In this document: positions 40,779-56,015 of the stretch, one piece after another | Numbering within the stretch: the stretch's first letter is position 1 | Layout: the number at the start of each line of letters is the position of its first letter | NCBI GenBank assembly: GCA_963070105.1 | Contig: OY718807.1 | Span: 3,879,001-3,943,000 of the forward strand | Reading direction: 5' to 3' | Source: Litomosoides sigmodontis | Lineage: Eukaryota; Nematoda; Chromadorea; Rhabditida; Onchocercidae | DNA length: 64,000 nucleotides | Made by a program: the position numbers and the translations under genes | The notes under the pieces: model-generated | Database searches by the model: none | What the model saw: only the letters and a program-made list of their open reading frames with translations | Told to the model about the DNA's origin: nothing

Positions 40779-43090
40779 ATGGCAGCAATGGCAGCGGCAC
40801 CTTACCATCATTATTCATTGTTTGGTGGTACTCCACTTACTATGGAAGATTACATGTCCGGGATATCATGCTCCTTACTAGATGTTGAAGAAATGTTATT
40901 GCAGCAGCGTGGAGCTAGAGAGGTTCATTGTTTGTTCTGTTACATTTGAGGCGAATTATTTCAAAGAAGAAATGATTGTTCGCTTCACAAAGAATTTTTC
41001 GTTTTTTTGAGGTTTATGTTCAGTTAATATTATTGCAGATAACGTTCATCAGGTTTGTCAGATTAAGGGATTTTAGGCTCCATTTTCTGGAATGGACAAA
41101 AGTGGTCGTGGTGTTTGTATACGTAATGAACAAGGTACATGTGCTATGGGAGCCGTTTGCCCGCTGAGGCATATCATTGGAGATAAGGTATGATATTGAT
41201 GCATCCTTTTGTTTTTTCGTATCAAAATTAGATTTTGATATGGTCTTTTATTCATACCTAACAAAAAATTTTACATACGGTATGTGCTTCTTGTTTTACA
41301 ATAAGCTATTTTTTATTTTCGTTAAAAAAAGTCGTTTTTTAGGCAGTTGTATGTAAACATTGGTTGCGCGGGCTATGTAAAAAAGGCGACCAATGCGAAT
41401 TCTTGCATGAGTACGACTTAAGTAAAATGCCAGAATGTTTTTTCTTCTCGAAATACAGTAGGTTTTCTTTCTTTTATCTGTTGCAAATATTTTTGGGATT
41501 CATTTTTTAATTAAAATTAAGACGGTGTAGCAAATTGTAAAGATCAGAGCAGTTTTTCATAATTTGTTCAAGAATTTGTTTAAATAACACATAAAATAAA
41601 TTTTTTCGGCCTGTTCTCACTCTTCATTTCATTTTCAGTGGCTTGTAGTAATCGTGAATGTCCTTTTCGACATATTGATCCTGAAAGTAAAATCAAGGAT
41701 TGCCCATGGTACGATCGTGGGTTTTGTCGACATGGTAAACATGTTTTTTTTTTGCATGTATTTTAGATTATTTAATGATACAAGCAATGTTGCCGTCATT
41801 CCCATTATTTTAGGACCATTTTGTAAACATCGACATCGCCGGCGTGTCCTTTGTCCCAACTATTTGGCAGGTTTTTGTCCAGATGGAAGAGAATGTAAAT
41901 ATGCTCATCCGTCTTTCAATATCCCACCTGTGGATACGACTCAAATTCTTCGAGCTCGAGGACAGTATAACATTGGGATAGTGTGTCACAATTGTCATGA
42001 AAGAGGCCATAAGGTTTCAGTTAAATATGATTTTCAATTTCGATCTTTAAGCCATGTTTCTTTTTGATTTGACTGTTTGTTAGTAGATCATTTCGAACTA
42101 TTTTTATGTACTAGAATGCACACTAAGATAAACTTATTTCTCTAGTATTCATTATAACTCCATTGTTATCAATGGATAAGCATTTTTAGGCAACATACTG
42201 CCCTCATTTACCTACTCAAACTCAGTTGCCGTTACTAGATTCGTCAAAAGTGAATGCACAGATATCGCAAGAATTAGTGGCTCTTTCTGAGAAAAAGGCA
42301 CTTTCAGATGTAACCTGCTATAAGGTAAGTTGAAATTCGAATATTCGAAACTTGCTGTACTTGTCTTGGTTATTGAGTTCATTACATTTGCATCATTTAG
42401 TTTCTCAGAAAGCTCAATTTTCTGTTCATTTCGATTTGTTTTTCTTTGAGGACTTTTGAGTGAAAAAAAAACTGATCATATATGGGTGAAAAATTCGGGA
42501 AAAATAAATGACGCTGGCGATGTATTTTCTTAATTTTACTGGATAGCGTTTTATTATCCGTACTTTATTATCCGTACTTTTCAGTGTGGTGAAAAAGGTC
42601 ACTATGCCAATCGATGTCATAAAGGATTGTTAGCGTTCCTATCAAACACGGCATATCTTGCTCACGAACAACGAGAGAAAGACGAAAAAGAAGCTAGGTA
42701 AATAAATACTTGTCACTTCTGTACATTTTAAAAAATGTGGAGCATTCTCTGCATTTTTTGGAAAAACTGGATGAGATGGATGACTAGGAAGTATGGGGAG
42801 GCCTTAGATTTCATAATTTGTTTAATTCGACAACTGATTTTAAATCACCAAGGAATTTACATCTGAATGTATTTCAATCAGTAAGTAGTGGTTTTTTATA
42901 GGAGTCTATAAGCTCTCTATAATGATGAATTTTAGTTTTGATAGTGCATTACTGATATAATTAGCGGTGCGCATTAATTCTTTTTTTTAGAGGAAACGGA
43001 CAACAACTTGGAATCTTAGGAAAGTCTCCGCAGGTACCACAACTGAAGGTACCAAATGCAACTAATAAATCCGGTGAAATGCTGCGTTAA
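40779..43090 (+). CDS. cpsf-4: CPSF30, zinc-finger subunit of the cleavage and polyadenylation complex
   Basis: This subunit recognises the AAUAAA signal in pre-mRNA 3'-end formation in the nucleus. Exons are 40779-40922, 41077-41187, 41343-41457, 41639-41734, 41814-42013, 42190-42324, 42585-42697 and 42991-43090, all in phase, giving 337 aa. It has five CCCH fingers, including [50 protein letters not shown] with [12 protein letters not shown], and [20 protein letters not shown]. Two CCHC zinc knuckles follow: [14 protein letters not shown] (about 213-226) and [14 protein letters not shown] (about 265-278). The second knuckle is the one shared with vertebrate CPSF30. The N-terminal 50 residues (Ala/Tyr/His-rich, then [19 protein letters not shown]) are longer than the vertebrate leader. 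The ATG at 40779 is the first after the acceptor at 40752. The same-strand PCGF gene starts 771 nt downstream. Confidence 0.96.
42551..42578 (+). repeat. 14-bp tandem duplication abutting a cpsf-4 splice acceptor
   Basis: The unit ttattatccgtact is present twice head to tail. It is followed directly by tttcag and the zinc-knuckle exon at 42585. The duplication lies in the polypyrimidine/branch region of the intron. Confidence 0.9.
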
Positions 43091-43861
43091 GATGATCAAT
43101 TGTTTAGGAAGAAAGTCATGGTTATAGTATATTCATTGGTCGTTCCACATATTTACAAAATTAATTGATCATGAAATACTACATTCTTACTTATTTTCTA
43201 GTGAGCTTTTATTTGCACCTGATTAACAGTTACATTCAATTTGGACGGGTCAGAACTTAAAACGTAATACAAGGTTCAATTTGAAGATCTCATTCACGCC
43301 GTTTATACAACTAGGCATTAATGGGGTATTGTTTTGCATTATTTGTTCATTAAATATTGGTTCAATATGATTTCAATATGACTTTAAAATTCCCTGCGTT
43401 GACATTATGCTTATATATAACTCTTTATGATTCATTCTTTGGTGTTTTTATTAATAAAATAATTTTTTTACTTTCGCCACTGATTTTTTTTGCAGTACAA
43501 GACATCTGTCGTAGTAAGATCATGTATATTATTTTCAAAATGCTTTTCTCGTTGGTGAGAAGTTTACGGTTTACCGCTGCAATAACATGAAATCTTCTGA
43601 TTTATACGAATTATAAGCATGCTGAAGTATAAGGTGGGGTATATATTGATGTCATTTGCAAAGTTGTCAGGAGCACAGCATGTCTACCTAGTTTAATCCA
43701 GGAATTTTTTGAACTGAAATTTCTCCCTTATTTGCCTCATGCCAGATCCGTAATTGTAACATAGCAGGTATTATATGATGGAAAAGCCCTGTTACTTTTG
43801 CATTCTGAAATTTTTTTTTTCAAGTTATTCTAAATGAATGTTTGAAATTTTCAGTAACCAA
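43091..43861. other. Spacer between cpsf-4 and the PCGF gene
   Basis: AT-rich, with no supported exon. It ends in an acceptor (aattttcag) at 43854, seven nt before the next ATG, which fits spliced-leader addition to the downstream gene. Open frames around 43357-43590 show no homology. Confidence 0.6.
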
Positions 43862-45611
<1,750 letters not shown>

Positions 45612-47850
45612 TATAAGCCAAATTATTCCACAAGAGCTGTTTATATATGAACTTTTATATGAAGTAGTCAACTTTTACTCGAAAATGAAGTAAATTCCTA
45701 CGATTGTGATGGGAGAAATGAATTAATTCAACGCAAAACATCTTAATGAACGTATAATTTCAAGAAGGATGCTTTGTAAGGAAACTTCTATATTAGCAAA
45801 ATTAGTCTATTTTGTTTATCTTGTTAGTTGAAAAAGCCTCTACTACCGATATAAGAAATTTTTAGTAGATTATGGTAGTAGCTTCTTACCGTTGCACTTT
45901 CGAGAGTACAACGGTGAAAAACATATCCCATTGCTTTTTCTTAACGTCTAATACTTTAGATAATTGCAACATTTTGTTTTTTTTTTCATTGATGGAATAA
46001 TTTTATCTGTGGTGATTTACTCTTTGCATTGATTCATTGCAAATCTTTTTACAGTTTATATTTCTAAACTTTTCTATTGAAAGTGATTTAACTTATTGTT
46101 ATAATAGTTCATATTTAGATGGAATTCTAAACATTATATATATACATAGATGTCGAAGAGGTAATTGTCAGCTAGGCATCGATTTGTTATTGAATGTATA
46201 ACATTTCGAAAAGCACATGAACTAATCCATACGTATTTATGTGTACATCTGAAATTATCTTAGTCATAACTTCATGATAGGAATATATATCTTGTGTTTT
46301 GGTGGAAATGTTAACACCAACTGATTAGGTGATATGAAAATTCTTGTGAATGATAATTGATATTGAAGTAAAAGTTAAATAAGTTTGCGATGTTGCTCGG
46401 GAAACTGTGATCTTTGAAGATATGATAAGGTTCATTTTGGTAACTTTTCTTGTGTATCTCTCCTAAGATATTTCGGGACTGCTTCTACTTAATTCGAAGA
46501 TAAACATAATTTCATTCGATTTTTTAACTTGCTCCTATTCCTGTGTCTTTCCGATAATTTCTTTCCTGATGGATCGATAAAATATCTGTTTTCCATGATC
46601 ACTCTCTTTTCATATGTCTATCTAATCATCCAAGAAACAATACACTTATGAAATTTTACTTATTTTCATTTTCAACTTTTCGCTTATTTGTGGTTAATGT
46701 CAATTGCATATTTCATTTAAGTTTCATACTTCACAGTACAATACAGGTATTAGCATACATCACATACAGTTAACGATGAGGAGTTTAATTGATATTTTCT
46801 GCCGTGGGATATTTCGACATGAAATTCATGTGAAAGTCAATTTCTACTGTTTTCTTCATTCTGCTAATCTTTTGTACATTTCTTATCACAACTCGAAACA
46901 ATTTTGTTATTTTTTTCTCCCTTTCGTAAGCTACAAATTCTATATTTCTCATACACTTTTACAGTAATAGTTCCAGGTGATCCATGAAGTTTACTAAGAC
47001 ATCTGTTGAGGGTGAAATGGAAGATTTGTTATTTACGACGATGTGAAACGGATGATCGATTGAAAAATTTATTCATAAAAATCCTTTCCAATATTCATTT
47101 CTGCCACACCACAATTTGCACTTTCAAATTATCTCTACAAAAGTCTTCCTCTCCATGTGCTGAAAGAAGTTGTAGCTGTCGTCGGTAAAATGACAAAATT
47201 TCATTTCCAATTCTAGTTCTCGTGTGCCCGATCCTGCTCTACTTCCTAATTTCCCTTTCTAATTCATTTTCTTTGGTCACAAACTACATTCAAGATCAAT
47301 TAGTTAATTTTTGAGAATTAATCATAACGAAAAAATTGATGAAATGACCGTTGTTCATTGCATTACCGCATGCGTACGCACATTTGCCTTGCAAAGTACG
47401 ACAAATGCATTTGAGAAAATCAAGTAATCTTTTTTTTTGCGAAATTGCGTGAATTCAAATTGCGGTGATTAACAGGCTACACAGAGTAATTTCAGTTGAA
47501 CTTTTTACTTTTAGATTTTTATCGTACATATGTGCAACAAGCATAGCAGCACAAGTCGATGAGAAAGATTTCGAGCGCTCTTGACTTCTCGTTCCTTTTT
47601 TTTTATTTTATAAAATATCTGAAAATTATGCAATGCTTAAATTGAAGAGCACTCGAATATTTTTGTTGTTAAGAATTTCCATCATTTTATGACGATTAAG
47701 AATTTCAAATTGAAATAATTTTCAATCAAAATGCTGCAAATAGGACGAGTAATTTTGCTCGTGGAGAATTTTCCAATGAAAAATTTCTTCAGTTAGCAAT
47801 TGTTCGTTCATCGGATCTTTCAATGTTACATGTTACTATGCTTGATGTTG

Positions 47851-47882
47851 TGTGTGAGAGAGAGAAAGGGAGGGAGGGAGAA
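47851..47882 (+). repeat. Purine-rich (GA/GGGA) simple repeat
   Basis: A run of gtgtgagagagagaaagggagggagggaga type, about 32 bp. Confidence 0.8.
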
Positions 47883-47987
47883 TGATACAAATATAAATCA
47901 AACAATACCTTTCCTTACGGCTTGTTTGAAATGTTAATTTTTTTCCTTCCTTCAATGACAATTTCAAGATAAATATTTCACTTGCAT

Positions 47988-48016
47988 CCTGCCTCCCTCG
48001 CTCCCTCCCTCTCTTA
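47988..48016 (+). repeat. Pyrimidine-rich (CTCC/TCCC) simple repeat
   Basis: A run of cctgcctccctcgctccctccctctctt type. It is roughly the complement of the purine repeat 110 bp upstream, so the two could pair as an imperfect inverted repeat. Confidence 0.7.
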
Positions 48017-51000
48017 CGTTTGCACTTTTTTTTCGGTTTTATGTTAGAACGAGTTTTGCTTGATATTACACATTCATGCCATTTGCTTCATACTTTTAAT
48101 AGCATTTTTTTAAAAAAATAAAAAATAAAAATGAGCAGTCGAACAGACAAAAATGTAAGTACTCTTAATTAAAAATAAAATTTTTATTTTAATAAATTTT
48201 ACTGATGCGCTTCAGTTAATGGCAAGCGATTGCGCTTATGGAATTTTTTTGCACAAATATAAATTTTAAGTGATACGGATGAATGATAATAATTTTCTCA
48301 TTTTTCACAATTTCAACAGTACAATTAAGCTTGAATTATTAAAACTTCAAAATTTATTTCTTCTTCCTGTGCATGAAAAAAACCCCTACCAAGTTTTTCT
48401 TAAGATTTGAACACTTACTTTTTTTCGAGTTTTTAATAATAATTCAAATTTAAAAATTCTACGAAAATAGTACCTTAGAAATGTTAAGAGATTTCACTTC
48501 CGAAAACGAACAGTGTGTTGATTTTGCTTTCAAATAACGGCAATAAAACTTTTTAGGAAATGTTATATTGTAAATGCATTAAATGAGTGATAATAATCCT
48601 GTTTAAGTTTAAAATCTTAAAATTTCCTCTCACCTTTTTTGAATTTAATTTATTGCAAAATCTCGAAATTCTCCATCTTTTCTAAATCTAACATTTCAAA
48701 GCATCATTTGTTGCTCCCTTTTTTTTCCGAAATACCTCATTGTTCCAAGACGTTCGAATAATCAAAGTTACATCTTCGCAAGGAAAAACCTCCCATTTGT
48801 TCGATTAGTTGTAGGAGAGCTGATGAAGAAGAAGAAGAATTGATAGAAATCTCGCCCACGCATTCATAATTTCACCTTCCGTTGCTGATAGCAAGCAAAG
48901 GCGAAGGATTCTGTTGTCTTTCACTAATTTTGTTAATTTTGTAGTTCCCGTGTTTTCAAATGTAACGTTCAAAAATAACCTGCATTTTATTTGTTTAATA
49001 ATTACTTTTCGGTGTAATTTTCATTACTCTACTCTGTTTCGCTTGAGTGAGCGCATGACAGAAGTGAATTTTGTCAGTAATTTTTTTTCAAATATTTACT
49101 CATTGACTTGAACAAGAGAATGTTTAGGAATTTTTAATTTATCATTTTTATCTCTTTTTTTTGCAGCATTACTATGTTTTTTGCTTCATTGCGAATGTTT
49201 TAGTCTAACAGCTCATTTTTTTAATTGGAATTTAAAACAAAGGAATGCGTTGGTGGCGATTCCAAAAGAAATATCATGATTTTATTTTTGTTTATTTCGT
49301 TGGTTATAGCAGTTACTGTGTTTTTAATTTCTCTCCAAGTTTAATTTTGCACTTAAAAAGTGATTTTGAAATTCTAATTACTTTGAAGGATCACATTATC
49401 AAGTGGCATGATAAGTGAAAATCATAAAAAGCTTGCTTGCTACATGCTTGTTTGTCCATACGTGTAAATTGTATCACTGACAGGCAACAAAAAATCGAAA
49501 GTACTAAAAATGAAAAAAATGAATAAATACCTTGCTGAAATTAATCTAATTAATTAAAAATGCCATATTAATTCTCTCTTGAAATGTAAACTTCTAAGCA
49601 AATTTTTAACTAGTTGCAATAAACGTTCAAAAAATTAGATTAAATCACAAAAAAATTCACATCAAATCCAATAATTCAGCTTTGATTTAAAAAAACTCAG
49701 CTTAAATTCAAACTACCAGCAAATTATTATTTATTTAAAAAACAAAAAGAAATCATCGATATTTAGCATAGAAAAAGAAACAAGAAACATTACGAATTTT
49801 TCGTAAATTTTGATGCCTTACGAAAAATTGTAATTAGACAAAGATGACATATTATAAATTCGAAATTTTTTGATAACAGACAAGTTTCGTTGGATGAAAT
49901 GTTGTTGGGATGGGGAAGAACAGGTTGTGAGAATTTTACAAATATAATTTGTTTGATTTTTAAAAGCGTTAACTGTTTTCGGCTGCTCTCTTATTTTTAT
50001 CTCCTCTTATCTGAAAGTCTTCTCTTCACTGCCCAAAAAATTACATTATTATTTTTTTTGGCATGATATTACATAGTTGTTGGTTGTCGTAACTGTCGGT
50101 GGAATTGCCTTTTGCAAAGAATTAAATTTGAAATTTTCAAAGGAAAATTAAATTTTATCCTTGTGCAGTTGTTATCTTTCATTGCTCATTTTTGAAAATA
50201 TTTTGGATGAATTTGGAAAGAAAAAAAAAAGGGAATTATTTTTAGTTGGCAACATTCTAATTTCAATTTCACCAATCGAATTTAATTCTACTTTTGTTGA
50301 TCTAAATGGAGTAGAATAAAATATCCCTGCTCTCATGGAAAATTTCAAATCTTACAAATGATAGTCTTATTGAAAGAATTATTTAAATTTTCAAAAATTT
50401 TCTATTACTCAAGTAATGCAATCGATTTTTGAAAAAAATTTCTGTATTTCCATTTTTTCCTGTTGCATTCATTATTGATTTTTAAATTCGAAAAATCTTC
50501 ACTAATAAAAATATACTTTACCTACTTGTTCCTATTTCGGAAGTTTCATCAAATATTCCATTGTTTTGAAAGCAAAATCAAACTGGAAATGCATTCTTTT
50601 CAAATTACCTTCACTTCAACGATTTAACGAACTTTTTGACTTTTACTTTTAATTTCATTCATTTGGTTAAATGTGAATGAATATCACATCAAATAGGATA
50701 AAATTTTTTTTGAATGAATATTTTGCAAAATTATTTGATTATTTTTAACTTTTGCAAATTAATTAATTTGCAAAATTACACAGCGAAGTGTCCTTGAAAA
50801 CATTATTCCTTTTTTCATAAGAAATTAAATAATTTAAAAATAAATATTTAGGGGAGGAGTTTTATCGAAACTGAGAACGAAGCACAATTTGTTACTTAAT
50901 TTGATGTTTATAAGCTTAACCTTTTATTAAATGCCATTTGAGCCTTTGAAAGTACTTTCAAAGTACTACATATACTGTAAATTCTTTGCATAAATATTTA

Positions 51001-53240
51001 CAAATGGGACAATTTAGAGGTTCATAATTGAATTATTGCAGATTTTGATCAAGAAAAGGCTCACTTTTTCTCTAAAATTGAAAATATGTCGTTGCGAAGC
51101 AAAACTGTTTAATTCTTGATTAATTAATTGTTACCTTTGTTGCACTCTTTCTTATTGCTTTTTAAATAATTATTTCTTCCTTCGCTGAATAAATGAAATT
51201 GGATAAATTGAGAAGAGTCTTACAGAAAAATGTTTGTAGTTTTCAAAAATTTACTTAATTTTGTGAATTAGCAATAATGCAAGGGAAATCTAATTGGTTA
51301 CTTCAATGCTTAATTGTATCAAATAAATTTATATTTATACTGCAATTCATTGGCATTTCAACGTCTCCTGTTTCATCGTACATCCACCAATTATCATTCT
51401 TTCAACTTTTTTCAATGACCTTAATTTATCATAGCTCATAACTTCTATTATTTAAATTCAGTTTTTTCCCTGTTGGAAGAATAAAAATATTCTAATTTCT
51501 TCGTATATTAGTTTTTTTTTAAGAAAGAAATTTATCGAATAGTTGTTTAACAGCAATTACAATGACTTTTGACTTTGCACTGACATTTGTTGGCGTACAG
51601 CAGAAGAAAACTGAAATTTACGCATTTTTACTTTTAGCTTAATGTGAGTGAAAGTAATTTAATTTCGCATGAAATGAGTTTGGAAAAGCTAGAAGTGAGG
51701 AAATGCAACTGATGATGTTACTCGGAAAGCTTCCCTCGTGAATTCACGTGTGATTTTGCGGAAGTGATGGCGGAAGAGAAGTTCGGAAGGAAAGGACGAA
51801 CTGAGTGGCTCGGTGGCGGTCGGTTGTCGCACGCCTGACGGATTGAAGGTAATCAGTCAGGCGATTGAGGAGCTGTCCACTCCTCTCAGATACGTCTTGT
51901 CAACGTTCCTAAAATGAGCAGCGAAACTTGTTCTGCGTGTAATTAAGTAGCAATTTGTGGGTAGGAAAAGTGGCAAAACAAGAAACGATGTCCTTTTTCA
52001 CTGCAAGCAGCGGAGGGAAGCACAGTGGACGCCGCGACAAGTTCACTCACTTAATTTTAGTTCTCAACTGAACAGTTGGAAGAACAATTGGTTGAAAAGG
52101 AAAATAATAGGTTGCCACCGGATCTCCGCCACATCTCCTCGTCATTTCAGGATGTTGGTTCATTAATAATTGAGATCTAATTTCCACATTTATTTAGTTC
52201 ATTTAACAGGAGAAATTACTCCACGAAATTTCCGTCAATTGATTTTCAATTCTCATTTCATCTCATTCATGATCTCATCCACTATATCATTGTTACAAGT
52301 TAAAATTTGATCCAGTACTTTTAAGTTGTTTCAAACTAAACCCTTCCACGTTTCCAATTAAGTAATAAATGTGAAAAATGAGGTATTATCGTTCGTTTTT
52401 CTCATAAATCGTAAATTAAAACTGTTACTCCAAATTATTTTTCAATACTTTATTTTCGTAAAATTAAATTTATCATTGCTGACGAGTGGAAAAATTAAGT
52501 TTCACCGTGCAAGTAATCAAAATGCTATTGCTTCGCTGTCATTCATTCGATGCTTAGAGAATAGGAATATTATCAGTAATTTAGATGGTGGAAGTTAATG
52601 AAGTGGTCGTCGACATTACAATGAGTGTTCGATGTGACGCGCAAAACTATTAGTGTGAAGTTAATTAGTTAGCAAACAACTTGTCATAAAATTAAATTGG
52701 AAAAGTAATAATAAGTCTCAAAGTGTTGTAACAATTCTTTTTTTCAATTTCCCTTCTGAAAAAATGATAACTATTTTCATTTAAATACGCGCATTAGTTC
52801 GCTTTCTCTTACACAGTAAGCCTAGCAAGCAATTATTACTCATCTCACTTTGCAAAATTTAAAATAAGAAATGATCCTTCATTGTGAGAAGAGGATAGGT
52901 AACTAATTATTTTGTCATTATTATCAAATAATACTGTATAAGATAAAAATTTAATTCATCTCTTGAACATTGCAATTTATGCAAAAAAATGAGGTAATTT
53001 GCAAGAAAGAATTTTGTGACTCTACCTGTTACCATTCATCACAAATAAGTAATTAACTTATATTGCACTAAGTGCAATTAATTAGTGGCAACGAGAGATA
53101 GATGAGTGCTTGATTGTAGCTATTTTTTAACTGACTTTTTTTTTATAATAATATAATTAGATCGTAAAACTATTATTCGGATGTTTTGAGTGAATTCAAG
53201 CAGAAAATGTTGATGAACTTAATTCTCATCCCTATTGCTA

Positions 53241-53301
53241 TTTCTCTCCTTCCCCCATTCCCTCCCTCCCTCCCTTTCTCTCTCTCTCTCTCTCTCTCTC
53301 T
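53241..53301 (+). repeat. Pyrimidine tract: (TCCC)n followed by (TC)n
   Basis: Roughly 60 bp of pure or nearly pure pyrimidine, ending in about a dozen TC units. Confidence 0.88.
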
Positions 53302-53446
53302 TACAACTATTGGGGCTGTTTGAAATTTATTCATTTATTTGTTGTGTGGGATATTTCATTGAGTAGTTGATGACGAACTGACAGCAAACTAGTCTGTATG
53401 TGTTATAAAATACTAATTTTAACTTTGCGGTGAGAAGACGTGTACC

Positions 53447-53505
53447 GGAAATGTGACGATGACGATGATTGTGATGATGATGATGGTGATGATGATGACG
53501 GAAGC
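53447..53505 (+). repeat. Imperfect (GAT)n trinucleotide repeat
   Basis: Gatgacgatgatgattgtga-type sequence. Read on the minus strand it gives a His-rich frame, which I do not take as a protein. Confidence 0.8.
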
Positions 53506-55842
53506 AAATCAAAATCTGGAAAAGTTTATTGCAAATCCATCATCGTGGATGAGTACCGTACTCATCAATCCAAAGGTCGGAGAGCTACTCAATGAGATTA
53601 CTTTTGTGCAACGGTTGCCGACGTTGTCACTCCATCGCCTCTTATAATGGATTTCTTGATGAAAGCCATTTTCGCCGCTATTCCTTACGATCCGCAAGTT
53701 CTGTCGTACTTCATCATTGAGTGAAATTTAACCGTAAAAGATGATAATACCCTAGTACTTGTAGAGATGATATGATAAATGATAACGATTAGCGTGTGAC
53801 ATGAAGGTGAAGAAGAGTGCAAGGAATGTGGGAGGTGAGAGAACCAGTTATAAATTATCCTCCTTCAATTTCTCCTCTCCTCTTCCGTCACTTACTCACG
53901 TCAGAAGCGCTTATCTTCTTTTATCACCTACGATCATCATAAATTGATTAACGTCATCCAGTGTTAGCAATCTGATTGATCGCCTGGATGTTTCTTGTCT
54001 CACCAATCTCACTCAGTGCAACAAATCAACGTCCGATCCTGAATTGTCATCCTGTTTCATATTCAATGGAAAAAAGATTTGATGCATTAAGAATATAATT
54101 TGATTTCAGGCGGGAACAGTTTCTTCCTGCAAGTAAAAAGTACTACTTCTTTTGTTGCTAATTAATAGCTTAGTTAAATTCCAATTGCCAGGGGGGAAGA
54201 GCGATCAGGTGAGAAAGGACGTCTTCTTGTCATTTGCTTCCTTAGCAGGGAACAGCTCGTTTGAAGCCAGTTACCTTGCATAATTAACATATCGTCTAAT
54301 TTACTCATTTTATTCTTACTGGGCTAGTAGCCTATTTTATACTTTGTTCGTCACCTGTCCATACAGTCCTTCATTTCATCTAATACCATTCGCACTCTTC
54401 CAGTCCGCAGAAATTCACTGCAATTACTGTTTCATTTTCTGCTGCTTACAGACGTTAAAGCTTTGCTTCGTTACTTTCTTGCACAGTACGTATACTTTTT
54501 CTTTTGTGGAACACTTAAGATGAATCTATTGGTATGGTATGCCAGCAGCTAAGCGTACTATGACCTGTAAAGAGCTATGGTCGCATTAGCGGTGAATTAA
54601 AAAGTTTGCCCTAATTTATTAGGGTTGACCATCAATGGGAAATAATATCATTGATAAGAGATGAAAACCAGTAAGATTGAATTGCAGTAACGGTGATAAG
54701 GCTGCTAGCTAAACATAGTTATTTTCCGGGACCTATGCAGATGACTTTCCCAGAATTTCGATTCCTAAACTTCCAGCTTTCTTATCACACTTTCCATTGA
54801 ACCATTAAAGAAATGGTAACAATAATCTGCACAGACAACTTCCCTAAGCATTAATGTTAATCGTGGGATTTCAAAACTACCACCAAACTGTTTCATTCAA
54901 ATTTTTCAGTTTCCTTCCTAAATTCAACTGGACAGTAAGCAATGTGGTAGAAGTTTCACCTTGACATTTTCCGTTCATTAGGAGACATGAATGACCGTAA
55001 CTGAGCCTAATGGTAAAGAGGGGAAGTTTGCTAAAATCAAGTAGATTAGTGAAAAATGATTTTGAAACTGTTTCTTCAGCTTCTCAAATTTCATGAATCA
55101 TTTCTACAACTATTACTAGCTAGAAACAGTCATCATAGCTCCCATCATTAATCGATTGTTAAAAAAAAAATTGAAATTAATGAATCAATTTGATGGACAA
55201 TGAATCTCACTCACACTACTTATCAATCCATCCTTACTTTCATTTGATTCTGAGTAATGAGTGCATTTACCTCAAATTTCTATGTGCTTCGTTCGTTCCT
55301 CTAAAAAGATTTCAAATTGAAATGAAATCGAAATTGTGCACTTGTAAATGTTGCAATAGGAAAATGGGGACGACTGCTACCTACCTACCTTATCAGTTAA
55401 TTATTGGCTTCTAAAAGTTCATCATCGTAGTGGTGTAACCTGTTTAACATACAGTCTCATCTGGGCCAGGACTTTTTTTCCTCCACTCTCTCAGCACTCA
55501 TTCATTTCATTAAATGAAGAAGGGAGGAAGAAAAAACAAAACAAAATTTGAGCGATGGCATTCATCGCCTTTCTCATTAATATTGCTGCCACTGATGTTA
55601 TAAATTAAATTCGAACATTTTTCATTTCCCCATTCCCTATCCCGCTATTCTTTCGCTTAATTTCTCCAGATGAACAGAATCAATTTGGGTCGTCACGTAC
55701 AAACAGCAAATAATTTCTTTTTTCTTTTCCTTTCTTTTTTTTCCTTTTTTTTTTAAACAACCAGTAGTAGTAGTAGTACAACCAACACGGTTAGTGAAAA
55801 AATCGTTTTGAGTAATTTAATATCATTTTTATTCTCTTCTTC

Positions 55843-55862
55843 CACACACACACACACACTCT
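55843..55862 (+). repeat. (CA)n microsatellite
   Basis: About eight CA units, flanked by pyrimidine-rich sequence, with a short (TAG)n run about 80 bp upstream (55764-55778). Confidence 0.8.
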
Positions 55863-55956
55863 CTTCCTACATTCATTTTCCGTGATGACATATTTTTTCA
55901 ATTTTTTTTCTTGAAAATCTTTTGATGATATAAGAAGAATGAGATCATGAAAAAAT

Positions 55957-56015
55957 AGAGAGAGAGAGATAGGGGGAGAGGAAGAGAGGATGAGGAAGAG
56001 GGAAGATGAAAAGAC
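55957..56015 (+). repeat. GA-rich purine tract
   Basis: About 60 bp of GAGAGAGAGA, GGGGGAGAGGAAGAGAGG and similar sequence with few interruptions. Confidence 0.8.

Noticed and set aside
47851..48016. Purine and pyrimidine repeats about 110 bp apart as a possible inverted-repeat transposon
   Set aside because: They are low-complexity tracts with no target-site duplication or internal ORF, so simple repeats explain them better.
53327..53512. His-rich minus-strand open frame
   Set aside because: It is produced by the imperfect (GAT)n repeat. No conserved domain.
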